Of a stretch of 64,000 nt of DNA, positions 11,061 to 21,729 are shown piece after piece (position 1 is the first letter of the stretch; the number at the start of each line of letters is the position of its first letter). The DNA comes from Nothopassalora personata (taxonomy: Eukaryota > Ascomycota > Dothideomycetes > Mycosphaerellales > Mycosphaerellaceae): NCBI GenBank assembly GCA_033816765.1, contig CM066288.1, positions 4,340,001 through 4,404,000 on the forward strand, read 5' to 3'. The notes under the pieces are model-generated. The model was not told where the DNA came from. It worked only from the letters and a program-made list of their open reading frames with translations, and ran no database searches. Made by a program: the position numbers and the translations under genes.

Positions 11061-11792
11061 TCACCTTCCATGTCTTCGCCCATTTCCTCCACCTTGATCA
11101 TACGGATTGCCGCCACTCTGATACGGCTGATTGTAAGGGTTTCGAGCCGCAGCCTGACCCGCAGCAGATGTATTACTTCCGGGACTTGCAGACCTCGCTC
11201 CACCCCATAGTCGCGCCTTCAGCCTCTCTTGCGCCGATCCACCGGCCACTCCACCGCTCGCATTGGGCGGACTTGGTTCTGCTACCCGGCCTGCGGGTCG
11301 ACTGGACGCTGGTTGCGCATTTATGCTCTGATAGCTGCCTGCACGTTGCGAAGGCAGTGGTCGAGCCTGTGGTGGTGCTAGTGATGAGTTCCCGGTTGGT
11401 GCTGCAGCATTTATAGGTCTCCTAGCATTCCGAAGGCTTTGTGGTTGCATAGGCGCATTGTTCTGTGCTGGTGTGTCCCAAAGGTCGCTCAAGCTGGCTC
11501 GGCTTTCTCCTTGGTTTTGAACATTTCCGTACTGACTCTTCCCGCCGGCGCTGGTGAAGTAACCAGACTGCTGTGCGTACGTTTGCGGCGTGGTTGCGCG
11601 CTTCTCGTGCGGGTCAGGTGGTAGCCATTGTGGGTAGGGCCGACCTTTCTCGGTGTAGTATGCGCGCAGGACTCGACAGATGTGCGTATCGTCCTCAGTG
11701 TCGCCGTCGTCTTCGCTGGACAGGAGTGTCCGTCGCAGAATGTTGTACTTTGACGTTGTGTGCGTCAGTAGATTGGATAGGTAGGACGACAT
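11061..11792 (-). CDS. MSO1: Mso1-like protein, Sec1-binding region
   Basis: Exocytosis factor: yeast Mso1 binds the SM protein Sec1 and helps SNARE assembly at the plasma membrane. Single exon, 243 aa. The N-terminal 60 residues hold the family signature: YLSNLLTHTTSKYNILRRTL, then DDGDTEDDTHICRVLRAYY and EKGRPYPQWLPPDP. The rest is low complexity, rich in Gln, Ser, Pro, Ala and Gly, ending in Asn-Pro-Tyr and Gly repeats, probably disordered. Much longer than the conserved part needs, as is usual in filamentous fungi. Start at 11792 fits the conserved N-terminus directly. Confidence 0.82.
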   Translation of the reverse strand: MSSYLSNLLTHTTSKYNILRRTLLSSEDDGDTEDDTHICRVLRAYYTEKGRPYPQWLPPDPHEKRATTPQTYAQQSGYFTSAGGKSQYGNVQNQGESRASLSDLWDTPAQNNAPMQPQSLRNARRPINAAAPTGNSSLAPPQARPLPSQRAGSYQSINAQPASSRPAGRVAEPSPPNASGGVAGGSAQERLKARLWGGARSASPGSNTSAAGQAAARNPYNQPYQSGGNPYDQGGGNGRRHGR

Positions 11793-13695
11793 GGTTGTGT
11801 AGTGTCAGGGAAGAGAAGCCCTTACATACCATGAAAAGGCAACCCGCGTCGTGGCTGAAGCTTTCACTGTGGCACAAGGTTCAAACCTTCACGCTGCAAC
11901 TTTCACGCATAGCATCACCAGGGAACGGAATGCGTTGCTCAATGCAAGCAGCAAATATAGCACACCTCATCTTGTGATCTTACAGCAGGTAAGGGCGGCG
12001 TCGTAGGCTTTTCAAAAGCCGCAGTTGCACGGCAAAGGGTGGTCTCTCACTCGCGCAGCTCTCTTCGAGCAAGTACTTATCTTAGCGTTTCCATACCATG
12101 TTCTAAAGAGTCCGTGAGCAATGGAGCAATGGAGCAATGCAAAGCATTCACTACAGCCGCAGACGACATGTTCGCTTGAGTTGTCGCCTCTCCTCGCAGA
12201 AGTGTTGCTATTGTGTTGCCAACCCATCCGACCCAGGCCGCTCTTTCAGCAGAACGGGATCTATGGTCACATTCCGAATTGCAGACTTGGTTGAACTGGG
12301 AAGCAGCTCCCATGTCAACATCATCGTCTGTGGCATCGTGGCATCATTCCGAACTTCGACGTTGACTCGGACAGGCGAAACCAATTCTCACCGCGCTGGG
12401 CCTCGATCGAAGTGACGCAACGCATGCGTCTCGCCTTCGCCTTACGTGCTCGAAGACACTCTTCGACCGGCAACTCCCGCTTTAACGCCGTGTCGCTCAG
12501 GTTTGGATTTGAGACTGAGTCCATAGTGGATGATTCATACCACTCTTGCATCATCTTAGGAGTCTAGTGATCAATGATACCACTTGACGTGTTGTCTCCA
12601 AGTCGCGCATGTCTGCGGCTTCTGATCGTTGCCATCGCATCATGTCTCGCTCTGGTTCTCGTGGTGTTGCAAGCATGTCGTTTGTGACTACATCCTTGGC
12701 AAGAACAAGAAGTAACTCACGGCGTTGCGGTTTCACCACCGCCAGCGAGGAATCGTGGTCGTCGGAGCGTGGTTCTTTCCGCTATAGAGCCGTGCTGGAA
12801 TCGAGGGAGAGTGCGAAAGCGGCAGCAATTTCCGGCCTCGATCCGACTGCACCACTGCAAGCATTACAAGGATCCATTTCGTCAGGCGTTGCGATCCTGC
12901 TGGTTACGCGACGCGTCGTGCTGCAGCCCAGCTCGTACGGTCCTCAATTATGATGTGAGTGATTGTGTGAGCTCTCCAGAGCTCTGCCACATCGAGATTG
13001 GCGGGCAACGTCGAGGTATAACATCCTCTGTGCACTCCGCTTTATCCTAACAGCAAGAGCGGGTCTGCCTCGCTTCGAAGCGTGTAGCAACATACTCAAT
13101 TGGGCTGTAAACCGACGGGAAGCTTACCGTGCGCCTCAAGCGACGCCCGAGAACTCATGTTCCGCAATAGATCCAGCGCTCTCGACGCGCAAGGAGCAGA
13201 GGTCGTCTGGTCAGGCCAACCAAGATTAGATGAAGAGGGACGAGGCAGGTGGGGTCGAGCAACAATTCGTGACCCTGCTTGCCTGCTGCGATCGGGCGCT
13301 CCTCTCCGTCTAGCAGAGGTACAAGCAGAGCTTTTCTTGAGCTCCCCAAAGCTGGGCATGCGGTACATACAGTGCATCATATATATAATAAGACGAGCTG
13401 TCGTCGGGGTCGTTCTTGCCGCGAAAACAACAGCTAGTTCATCGCTGCTGCCGCTGCGTCCGAGATCACACTGCCCACAAGCAACGGCAAGTCCTTCCCC
13501 CGCAATGACCCGCCTTCCTGAATTAGCCCTGTCGGCTCGATGGAACGAATGGAGCTAATAACACGCATCACAGCTCTCCTCCGCCGCAGCTCCCGCGTTG
13601 CAGCACAGCTACCGAAGCTAGCCGTGCGTACAAAAACAACTTCCAACCACTTTCAATCTCTGTGACCATCAGCCAACACTCTCCGCGCTTTCAAA
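11793..13695. other. Long divergent intergenic region, MSO1 / FDH
   Basis: About 1.9 kb between two genes transcribed away from each other. Both strands hold only short frames (largest about 150 codons at 13100-13558), none with family resemblance or convincing splice sites. An AT-rich run lies at 13380-13392. It probably holds two promoters, and an unannotated transcript cannot be excluded. Confidence 0.45.
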
Positions 13696-15108
13696 ATGGT
13701 ATTTGCACGATCAGCCCTTCGCGCCGTCCGCCCAGCGAGCTCTCTGCTCAGCCAGAGAGCCGGCCCCGCATTTGCTGCCCGCAATGGCATGGGAGGCGTC
13801 AGAACGCTGACCGCAACCTCTTCACAACAGGGCAAAGTTCTTATGGTCCTGTACGATGTGAGTAACCATTGTCTACAGCTCCAGCCCACATGCAATCGCT
13901 GACAGCAGCTTCCAGGGCTTTGAGCACGCCAAACAAGAGCCAAAGCTGTTGGGCACCACCGAGAATGAGCTTGGTCTCAGGAAGTGGATTGAGGACCAGG
14001 GCCACACTCTCGTGACCACCTCCGACAAGGAGGGCGCGAACAGCAAGTTCGACCAGGAGCTCGTCGACGCCGAAGTCATCATCACCACGCCGTACGACCT
14101 CCCAATGGCCGTTGACCGAGCTGTTCCAAGCTGACAATCGCCCAGATTCCACCCAGGTTACCTCACCGCTGAGCGTCTCGCCAAGGCGAAGAACCTCAAG
14201 ATTGCCGTCACTGCTGGTATCGGTTCCGACCACGTCGACCTCAACGCTGCCAACAAGACCAATGGCGGTATCACCGTTGCCGAGGTCACTGGTTCCAACG
14301 TTGTCTCCGTCGCTGAGCACGTTGTCATGACCATCCTTGTCCTGGTTCGCAACTTCGTCCCAGCACACGAGCAGATCGCTCGCGGTGACTGGAACGTCGC
14401 CGAGGTCGCCAAGAACGAGTATGATCTCGAGAACAAGGTCGTCGGTACCGTCGCTGTTGGCCGTATTGGTGAACGTGTGCTTCGCCGTCTGAAGCCATTC
14501 GACTGCAAGGAGCTCCTCTACTTCGACTACCAAGCACTTTCACCGGAGAAGGAGAAGGAGATTGGCTGCCGAAGAGTCGAGAACCTCGAGGAGATGTTGG
14601 CACAGTGTGATGTGGTCACCATCAACTGCCCACTCCACGAGAAGACCCGCGGTCTCTTCAACAAGGACTTGATCTCCAAGATGAAGAAGGGTAAGTTCAG
14701 GACCGTCCTTTCGTGCATCGTGAAGCTGGCTAACAAATTTTAGGCTCGTGGCTCGTCAACACCGCCCGTGGTGCCATCGTCGTCAAGGAGGATGTCGCTG
14801 CTGCTCTCAAGAGCGGTCATCTCCGTGGTTACGGTGGTGATGTCTGGTTCCCACAGCCAGCACCAAAGGACCACCCACTCCGATACGCCAACTACGGTCC
14901 ATTCAACTCCGGCGGTAACGCCACCGTCCCACACATGTCCGGTACCTCGCTCGACGCACAATCCCGCTACGCAAATGGTGTCAAGAACATTTTGCAGTCA
15001 TACTGGAGTGGCAAGCACGACTACCGCCCAGAGGACCTGATCGTCTACAAGGGTGACTACGCCACCAAGGCATACGGTGAGCGTGAGAAGATCAAGCAGG
15101 CCTCTTAG
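13696..15108 (+). CDS. FDH1: NAD-dependent formate dehydrogenase
   Basis: Oxidises formate to CO2 with NAD+; a member of the D-2-hydroxyacid dehydrogenase family. Four exons: 13696-13857, 13916-14091, 14146-14690, 14744-15108, giving 415 aa, with introns of 58, 54 and 53 nt. The joins restore VLMVLYD/GFEHAK, VIITTP/FHPGYL and [14 protein letters not shown]. The conserved [43 protein letters not shown] and the C-terminal [11 protein letters not shown] block (catalytic His and Ser) are all present. The dinucleotide loop reads [11 protein letters not shown]. The first 45 residues are Arg/Ala/Ser-rich without acids, so mitochondrial targeting is likely, although many fungal FDHs are cytosolic. 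Confidence 0.95.
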
Positions 15109-16000
15109 ATGGTGGACGCTGTGGCTGGTCATTAGCCACTTTAATGTGGTATGTGTAACATGTTTCAGCAGCGAGAGTAAAGGATACCTTTTTACGATTT
15201 ACCAACAATGCTGTGTCACGACCCAAGTTGGTGGCTGTGCTTCAGCCATTGACTGAACTGATCATTCGAGCATGTGATGCTGTACCACTGAAACGTGTTC
15301 GTACTGCTCGTTTCAGCCTCATGAGGCGCACCATCTCGTATCACGTTGTTTAGATCCCGGACACGTGCAGGCAAGGATCGCCTTTTCCGTCTGATGCACG
15401 ATGAAAGTACACCGCCAACGCGAAATTCTGTAAGCGCGGACATGGCGGTTGAGGCCGGCTACTGCCGAACAGAATAGATTGAAACACAAGCTGTATCGCA
15501 TGGCCGTGAACTTTCAGCCCGAACATTGATTAATCTATTCCCTGTCGAAAGTTGCGTTGGCGAGTTGGTGCAAAAGCGCAAAAGGTGGGGATGATGGCTT
15601 CGAGAAAAGATGCCTCGTGGAAGCGCAGTACGCCAAGTCCACAAGCCCTTGTCCCGTATTAGGAAACTGCTAGGCTGTACTCGTTTTTAGCGTATTCGCT
15701 CAGGCGGCTCGAAATAGATCAAAATCCTTCGGTGTAGTCAGACGTCTGTTGCACTCTACGTCTGCCATACCGTGATGCTTCAGTCTGCCGATTCGCCCGC
15801 TAGCTCGAGGCAATACAGTTTGGCTGAGAGACGGTGCTCGTCGGGTCAAGCTAGAGAAGCAGTGTGGCAGAGATAGCGGATGATGCTGCAGGTACGGAAT
15901 TAGGTGAGGACTGTACGACCCTTTGCTCATGACTGTCTGCGCCGAGCACTGCAAGCCCGGGAAAGTATGGTATCATGGCCTGGAGGAGGGAGCTGCTGTT
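15109..16000. other. Intergenic region downstream of FDH
   Basis: No supported gene. Open frames of up to 84 codons on either strand have no family resemblance. The right end leads into the TATA box of the micro-ORF locus. Confidence 0.45.
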
Positions 16001-16004
16001 GGCC

Positions 16005-16011
16005 TATATAG
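16005..16011 (+). promoter_or_regulatory. Candidate TATA box of the micro-ORF locus
   Basis: TATATAG, followed about 30 nt later by A/C-rich, CAA- and CATC-rich sequence typical of fungal 5' UTRs. It is the clearest core-promoter signal in this part of the window and has no conventional gene behind it. Confidence 0.5.
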
Positions 16012-16292
16012 AGACCACACCAGACCAACCATCGAACCTTTTTTCTTGCATCATCAGCAACAAGAACAACACCACACCAATCAACAGTTCAGGTTTCCTT
16101 TCTACTATTTCCTTGGTCCTCATCAGTCCCTTCACATATAACAAGGATCGACACCAGCAACAAATATTCGAGACCGACAGCAACATCTTCAAGCAGTACG
16201 CCAAATTCTCATTGTCTCTTACTGTCCCTCTTCGGACCCAACCTTTCTTATTTCCTATCTCCTTCTATCAAACACCAGAAAGACATTTCACA

Positions 16293-16316
16293 ATGGGTCG
16301 TGGAGGCTACAACTAA
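16293..16316 (+). CDS. Micro-ORF, 7 residues, MGRGGYN
   Basis: The first ATG of note after the TATA box opens an 8-codon frame (7 residues plus TAA). The context ACAATGG is good for fungal initiation. The peptide contains G-R-G-G-Y-N, the same six-residue core as the spliced product of the next micro-ORF, about 170 nt downstream. Either a translated micropeptide or an upstream regulatory ORF. I do not recognise a described family; treat as a candidate. Confidence 0.35.
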   Translation: MGRGGYN

Positions 16317-16390
16317 GCATCCCTTTTTCGTATTTCAAGAGGACCTCTGCAAAATCATCACATTGCAACGGAACCAGCCACAAGCAAGAG

Positions 16391-16391
16391 C

Positions 16392-16428
<37 letters not shown>
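16391..16428. repeat. (CAA)n microsatellite
   Basis: About twelve CAA units between the two micro-ORFs, within the presumed leader of this transcript. Unstructured CAA tracts are common in fungal leaders. Confidence 0.95.
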
Positions 16429-16466
16429 GATTATACACCACCATATTCTTAACCAACACCACTACA

Positions 16467-16571
16467 ATGACTTCTCAGGACGACGGCAGAGGGTCCGCAG
16501 CACTGCATCCCAAGATGTCTTCGACAGTCGCTAACCCTTGTTCCAGTGGCTACAACGCTCCTAATCAATAG
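16467..16571 (+). CDS. Micro-ORF, 16 residues if spliced, second GRGGYN core
   Basis: ATG at 16467 in ACAATGA context. Read straight through, it gives 34 codons ending at TAG 16569-16571. Positions 16493-16546 look like an intron: 54 nt, a textbook branch site CTAAC at 16531-16535, a pyrimidine run and CAG acceptor, but a weak donor (GTCCGC). Splicing yields MTSQDDGRGGYNAPNQ, whose centre repeats the G-R-G-G-Y-N core of the first micro-ORF. The intron is a multiple of three and open, so both forms share the same C-terminus. Function unknown. Confidence 0.35.
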   Translation: MTSQDDGRGSAALHPKMSSTVANPCSSGYNAPNQ

Positions 16572-16601
16572 AACGCACACAGCACACGACATTGCTGGAC
16601 A

Positions 16602-16775
16602 ATGCTCGAACACACCCCTTCTTCGGCCAACGAGCTAGCCTCCGGCGCCACATTCGCACTGGTGGTCTTTTTCCTATTCCTCGTATTCGACGCCACTCCA
16701 TTTCTCATCACCGACAGACACACCTTCGACATAGCATTTTCTAATGCACGGCGCGGACTTTTGCGAGCGATATGA
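16602..16775 (+). CDS. Possible 57-aa single-span membrane micropeptide
   Basis: The third ATG of the locus opens a 57-residue frame with one strongly hydrophobic stretch, ATFALVVFFLFLVF (about residues 17-30), followed by a short polar tail. It lies 30 nt beyond the stop of the second micro-ORF. No family is recognised and the frame could be chance; it matters only because of the unusual locus around it. Confidence 0.2.
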   Translation: MLEHTPSSANELASGATFALVVFFLFLVFDATPFLITDRHTFDIAFSNARRGLLRAI

Positions 16776-17061
16776 TGTGGATTGATGAGCGTTTGAGCGG
16801 TGCTTGTCAGCGTTTTGTGATGAGCGTTGCAGCGAACAGCATCCGGACGGAGTTGAATCAAAGCGATAAGGGCATTTACAAGGAGTTCTCTGGGGTTTCA
16901 TGGGAGAAGATTTTTCTTCTTAGACGATAGAATTCGACAGCAATGTCTGCGGGATTCGGGTGGCAGGAAGTCTATCAGCATTTGATATCCCATAGCGGGT
17001 CGATTGGGAGGCTCTGTGCTCGAAAATAGCGATTCATGCATACCAAAAAACTTCATACCAA

Positions 17062-18927
17062 TCACTTCCCAACACAGAACTTCTCAAAGACCACTCCCAA
17101 CACCTCTTCCACATCACCAGCTTCGCCCTTGCCCGTGATCTTCGCAAGACACTCAGCCGCACCCCTCAAATGCTCCGCAGCAACCACAATATCAGCTTCT
17201 GCCTGCCCATCAACTGCCGACCTCTCACCATCATCCCGCGCACCTTCAACTTCCGCAATAAACGCGTCAAGATGACCGACACAGTCTTCCAGGAGAACTC
17301 TATGTCGTTCACTGGCCCCCAAAGATTCCTGCCAGATCGACACGTCAGGATCCGACGCATCAGCAGGGGTCAAGGCTGCCGTCAGCCTCCTGAACTGCCC
17401 CATTAGGCCTTGCAGGAACGCTTGGATTCCTCCCGGATCTGATGGACCCGGCGCAGTGGTCTGCTGCGCGGCCTTGCAGGAGATCATACGAATGGAGGCT
17501 CTGTCTAGGTTCGGAAATTCATGCAGCACTGCCTTTGTTGCGTTTTCGTTGTTGGTGTTGGAGAGGTCGGATTTGTTGATAACGACCATAACGTTGTTCT
17601 TGGATCCGATGAGTTCTCTTGCCAAGGCGCAGACTTCGGGATCAAAGTTGAGGTTTGTGTGGCCTTCGTTGTTGGTCTCGAAGCTGAGAACTACAATGAC
17701 CAAGTCACTCTCGGTAGCCTTCGCTTTAGCGCGGCGCATGCCTTCGATCTCGATATCGTTGATACCTTCCAGATTCTGATGGCTTTTGAGCGCAGATTTC
17801 GCTGCCTGGCGGAGGCCTGCAGTGTCGCCGAATCGACAGAAATAGCCACCCAAATCCAACCCGATCTCTACAATGTCTCTCGTGGTGCCGGCCTGCTGAC
17901 TGACTATTGCAGCTTCTCGTCCGATGATGCGATTAAGTAAAGACGACTTGCCAGAATTTGGCGCTCCCAGAAGAGCAACGCTGATGCCATGACGGAGTAG
18001 TTCTCCTCGGACGGCGTTCTGGCTGTGCACCTGCAATGCACCTTTGAGGATGTGGACCTGTGCTGCCACAGAAGCGCAAAGCTCAGCAGGACTTTCATCA
18101 AAGTGCTGATCCTCGCTGAAGTCAATCAAAGCTTCAAGCTCTCCACGAGCGTACAGAAGCTGCTGACGCCACTGCGCGTATTGCTTTGCCAGGGCTCCGG
18201 TAGTGCCACGAACAGACAACCTTCGCTGTTGCTCAGTGTCCGCTGTAAGAACATCACCAAGTGCTTCGACTTGTGTTAAATCCAGGCGGTTGTTCATGAA
18301 TGCTCGCCTTGTGAACTCTCCAGGCTCAGCATAGCGGATATCTTTTGGGGAATTATTTTCACATCGAGCAATTGCTGCAAGTACAGCTTTGACGATCGCA
18401 GGCCCACCATGGACGTGAAGCTCGAGTATATCCGCGCCAGTGACAGTCTTCGGTGCTGGAAAATACAGCACCAAGGCGCTCGGATCGAGCATGCTCTCCT
18501 TGCTAGCGTTCTTCCCAGGTTCGTACAGGCTGCGTACAGCCGCTGTCCTTGGCTTTGGCAGAGCCTTCCCCGGGCACAGTAGCCGGTAGATGTCTAAGCA
18601 TGCAGATCCAGATATGCGGATCACTGCAATGGCGGCGCGTCCTGGTGCTGACGACAGTGCATATATCGTTGGCTCATCGAAATCAAGACTGGCACCACTA
18701 CTGAAATGAGGGCGCGCAGTACAATCATCTGGAAGTTGTGCTGTGGCCAATGGCCTTCGTGAACGGACGCTCGATGGCCATAAAGTGCTCTCATCCTGTC
18801 CGCTGGTGCTGCTTAAAGCCTTGCGACTGCTCCATCGACAGCATATGAGACCTGGAGTCGTGCATCTCGAACTCAACGACCAATTGAAAGCAGCTGCAGC
18901 CCGACATGCAGCCACAGTAGTTCGCAT
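17062..18927 (-). CDS. MSS1: Mitochondrial tRNA-modification GTPase MSS1 (MnmE/GTPBP3 family)
   Basis: Works with Mto1 to place the carboxymethylaminomethyl group on U34 of mitochondrial tRNAs. Single exon, 621 aa from the first in-frame ATG at 18927; the frame stays open further upstream but has no earlier ATG. It has a basic presequence of about 70 residues, then the N-terminal tetrahydrofolate-binding domain (TIYALSSAPGRAAIAVIRIS, YAEPGEFTRRAFMNNRLDL), the helical domain and an inserted G domain: G1 GAPNSGKSS, G2 TTRD, G3 DTAG, G4 NKSD. It ends in EKFCVGK, the family C-terminus whose Cys is functionally important in bacterial MnmE. All key residues are present. Confidence 0.95.
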   Translation of the reverse strand: MRTTVAACRAAAAFNWSLSSRCTTPGLICCRWSSRKALSSTSGQDESTLWPSSVRSRRPLATAQLPDDCTARPHFSSGASLDFDEPTIYALSSAPGRAAIAVIRISGSACLDIYRLLCPGKALPKPRTAAVRSLYEPGKNASKESMLDPSALVLYFPAPKTVTGADILELHVHGGPAIVKAVLAAIARCENNSPKDIRYAEPGEFTRRAFMNNRLDLTQVEALGDVLTADTEQQRRLSVRGTTGALAKQYAQWRQQLLYARGELEALIDFSEDQHFDESPAELCASVAAQVHILKGALQVHSQNAVRGELLRHGISVALLGAPNSGKSSLLNRIIGREAAIVSQQAGTTRDIVEIGLDLGGYFCRFGDTAGLRQAAKSALKSHQNLEGINDIEIEGMRRAKAKATESDLVIVVLSFETNNEGHTNLNFDPEVCALARELIGSKNNVMVVINKSDLSNTNNENATKAVLHEFPNLDRASIRMISCKAAQQTTAPGPSDPGGIQAFLQGLMGQFRRLTAALTPADASDPDVSIWQESLGASERHRVLLEDCVGHLDAFIAEVEGARDDGERSAVDGQAEADIVVAAEHLRGAAECLAKITGKGEAGDVEEVLGVVFEKFCVGK

Positions 18928-20048
18928 AGATTGTCTTGGTGGTAATGAATGTGGCAGAAGAAGAAGCTCGGCAAATATTGCCAAAGCTCGAGCGCATCTC
19001 TAGCGTGTCGACAGGGGTCTAGTCCACGTGGTAACACTACCTGCCTGTGACACTGCCACCCACCCGTTTTCTGACATCTTTGAGGCCGCCCAGAGTCAGG
19101 CCGCCCAGAGTCAGGACTCTGGCGGCTATGGCTTCCACGAGGGACAAGCATTACGGCCGCTACTGCGCGCATGACAAGCTACATGATTATCGAGGCAGTG
19201 CACAGCTTTTCAAAATCTGCAAGAATGTCGGAATCCCCGTGGCCCACGTTTTCGCACACGTTGAAGAACGATCATACTGTTGCCGAACGGGCGAGACCGA
19301 TGGTCTGTCGGGTAATGGCCAAGGAAGAGAAGCGACGGAGAATGAGGTGGTGCTCGACCTCCAAGAAGCAGGGACACTCTCCTCTCAAGGTCCATTGAAA
19401 GCGCGATGCTTCGTCCTCCACCTCTATCTATGCTATGGATGTGGCCGGACCTTGCGCGAGATGGAAGAGCATACCCTATGCGAAGAGGTGGCAGTGTGGT
19501 TCTTGACGCACACAAACAAGTCTGACGCAGTTCCTGGAACCTCTCGATCGGTCGTCAACAGTGCCATTGAAGGGTGAGGCCGTCGATCTGTTGCAGAACT
19601 GCTGGCACACGAGTCAAGGCCGATCTTTGGAGCGAGGGCTAATGACAAGCTCTGTTACCTCTCTGGGTACTGGACAGCATCTTAAAACACTTGACAGAAA
19701 ACACATTACATTTACTAAGGCATAGCACGAGGCGCACCCCTCGCGTGAATCGACGGCCCTCGCTACCCGGCTACGCTCCCGCGTGTTCGAGCCAGAGCGC
19801 TTGGCTACAACGCAGCGACGCGCTCGAAGGCAACGCACCTCCTCACCAGCCCTCCGGGCCGTTCATGGCTGTTCTTGTACATCTCGCGGGTCGTCGTATC
19901 ACAGGCGACGGCCAAGGTCTTGAAATCTCGTATGCTACACACCAGTTCTTACAGCCAATAGCTAACCACACAATCCGCGGCTTCGTGTGATTCCCTCCCA
20001 CAATTACGGTAAGTACTGACATAGATCCTCTCGTGCCCTGCTTTGCCC
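18928..20048. other. Intergenic region MSS1 / GST
   Basis: Holds the MSS1 promoter and the GST 3' flank. A 176-codon frame on + (19047-19577) has no family resemblance and I do not call it. A short tandem duplication with an inverted repeat lies at 19083-19122 (see findings). No RNA gene seen. Confidence 0.45.
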
Positions 20049-20964
20049 CTACAAAACCGAAGTAAACTTCTCTCGACTGACATTCTCGATCTTCTTGATG
20101 CTGTTCTTGTAACCTTCAGAGTTCTCCAACAGCTCAATATACGCCGTCAGCTTGGGATACTTCGACTTCTCAATCTTGCCACGGATCTTGGCCGCCATCA
20201 ATGGGAAGCTCATCACGATATCGGCTGAAGTCAGCTTCTCCCCACAGAGATACTTGCCACCATTGGGCGACGATGCAACCTGCGACTCGAGGAAGCTGAA
20301 GTGTGTCGCGTAGTTCTCCGTCAAGAACATCGAGTCAACACGACCTGCGATCATCCGAGTCAACGGCTTGACGAAGAATGGCGCGCCATTGGCCTCACGG
20401 ATTTCTGCCTTGTTTCTCAGACTCTCTTATCCAAAAATGCAGAGTGGAAGTACCTACGGTCGATGAAGAGGCCAACAAGGAGGAGCGTCATCAGCGAGCC
20501 TTCCGCATAGTGCATGAAGTAGCGATATCGAAGCCACTCCTCAGACTCGCCTCCGACCTGGTTCTCCTTACCAGCCTTGTACCTTGTTGGCACAAGATGT
20601 TGAGCGAAGTAATCAGTGAGATACTCAGTCAGAGCGCCAGTCTCAGCAAGAACGAGTGGTTCTGCTGCCGCTGCTGTCTCGATGGTGATGACGGGCGACT
20701 TTCCAAGAGGATGCACTTTCTTCAGCTCGGGTGGTGCAAGCTGCGGGTTGCGCTTGTAGATCTTGACATCATAATCGATGCCTTTGCATTCTTCGAGGAG
20801 CCATACGATGCGCTGTGATCGGGACTTGTCCAGCCTGTGACTCTGTTCAGTATATGGCGTGTATTGTTTCCCGTGGAGGCTCGTGCATAGCCATTGAAGG
20901 CAAGGGTTCAATGGCAAGACGATACTCACCAGTGAAGAGTGATCTTGGGTTTCAATTCCGCCAT
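20049..20964 (-). CDS. Glutathione S-transferase (fungal Gtt1-like)
   Basis: Conjugates glutathione to electrophiles or reduces peroxides. Exons 20964-20930, 20834-20458 and 20404-20049 give 255 aa, with introns of 95 and 53 nt. Exon 1 encodes only MAELKPKITLHW in part; the join produces the typical LHWLDKSRSQRIVWLLEE. The thioredoxin-fold domain carries the glutathione-contact block HPLGKSPVI and ETGALTEYLTDYF. The all-helical C-terminal domain includes YLCGEKLTSADIVMSFPL. No signal peptide. The start at 20964 is the only ATG that makes the N-terminal beta strand. A stress or detoxification role is inferred from the family. Confidence 0.92.
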
Positions 20965-21203
20965 GATGATGATCTGTAGCAACAGGCAGTGTGACGAGAG
21001 ACAGGTGCTTGATATGATAAAGTTCGTCTCACCACTTCTCATCACATGCTATGCACCTCGGTTATATCGCTCTCGTTCTGATCAATCCGAAGCATCGCAG
21101 GTCGACTTTATGCCAAGCATCGGGTACGAGTAACGTCCGACGCCAGTGACCTCAGACCAACATTGCAGCACTGAACGACAGCACACACCATAACACAGCA
21201 AAG

Positions 21204-21729
21204 ATGTTGCCCACACTAGTCAGGAGGGCAGGCGGCAATGGTATGCAATCAAGTGGCACCAATGCGACGTGACGTGCTTGCTGACAGCAACAACAAGCTG
21301 TCAACCTCGACCCAGCGTTGGTCAAATATGCCAGTGAGTCGCCCACCGAGGCACCTTGCGATCGCGCCCACATGTACGAGCATGATATTTTGGAGCGTGA
21401 GGCGCAAGAGCTTGGAGAGGCACGATGATGGAGGACCCACGGTGGCAGGAGTGGGCAGGACCAGACTAACAGGAGGCCAGACATGCACGTCAAGAGACAC
21501 GAATACTTCCGCTGGACCCCTCGTACCGCATGGCTCACAATCACCTACGTGATCGCCGTGCCCTCGGTCTTCTTATACTACGGCTGGACGACAGAAGTGA
21601 GTACATCCACGAATCCTGAGCAGGAAACATGTCCGTACTTCGGGCACAAGCAGCAGGTACTAATACCTCACGAAGGGCAAATGGGATATGAGAGGAAAGC
21701 TGAAGGGCGACACCATTGCCGAGTTCTAG
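21204..21729 (+). CDS. Complex I accessory subunit, NDUFB4/B15-like
   Basis: Small accessory subunit of the membrane arm of NADH:ubiquinone oxidoreductase. Four exons: 21204-21240, 21298-21333, 21481-21596 and 21676-21729, giving 80 aa; introns of 57, 147 and 79 nt. The spliced protein reads ...NLDPALVKYANMHVKRHEYF, then RWTPRTAW, one membrane span (about 41-60, ending FLYYGWTTE) and a basic GKWDMRGKLKGDTIAEF tail. This layout (DPA-Y, YFRxTP, single span, charged tail) matches the B15 family. Exons of 36 and 37 nt make it easy to miss. The assignment to NDUFB4 rather than another small B-subunit is the less certain part. Confidence 0.82.

Noticed and set aside
13841..14533. 230-codon acidic minus-strand frame
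   Set aside because: Antisense to FDH and crosses its introns; composition is that of a shadow.
19047..19577. 176-codon + frame in the MSS1/GST spacer
   Set aside because: No domain, no splice support and no promoter signal; could be chance.
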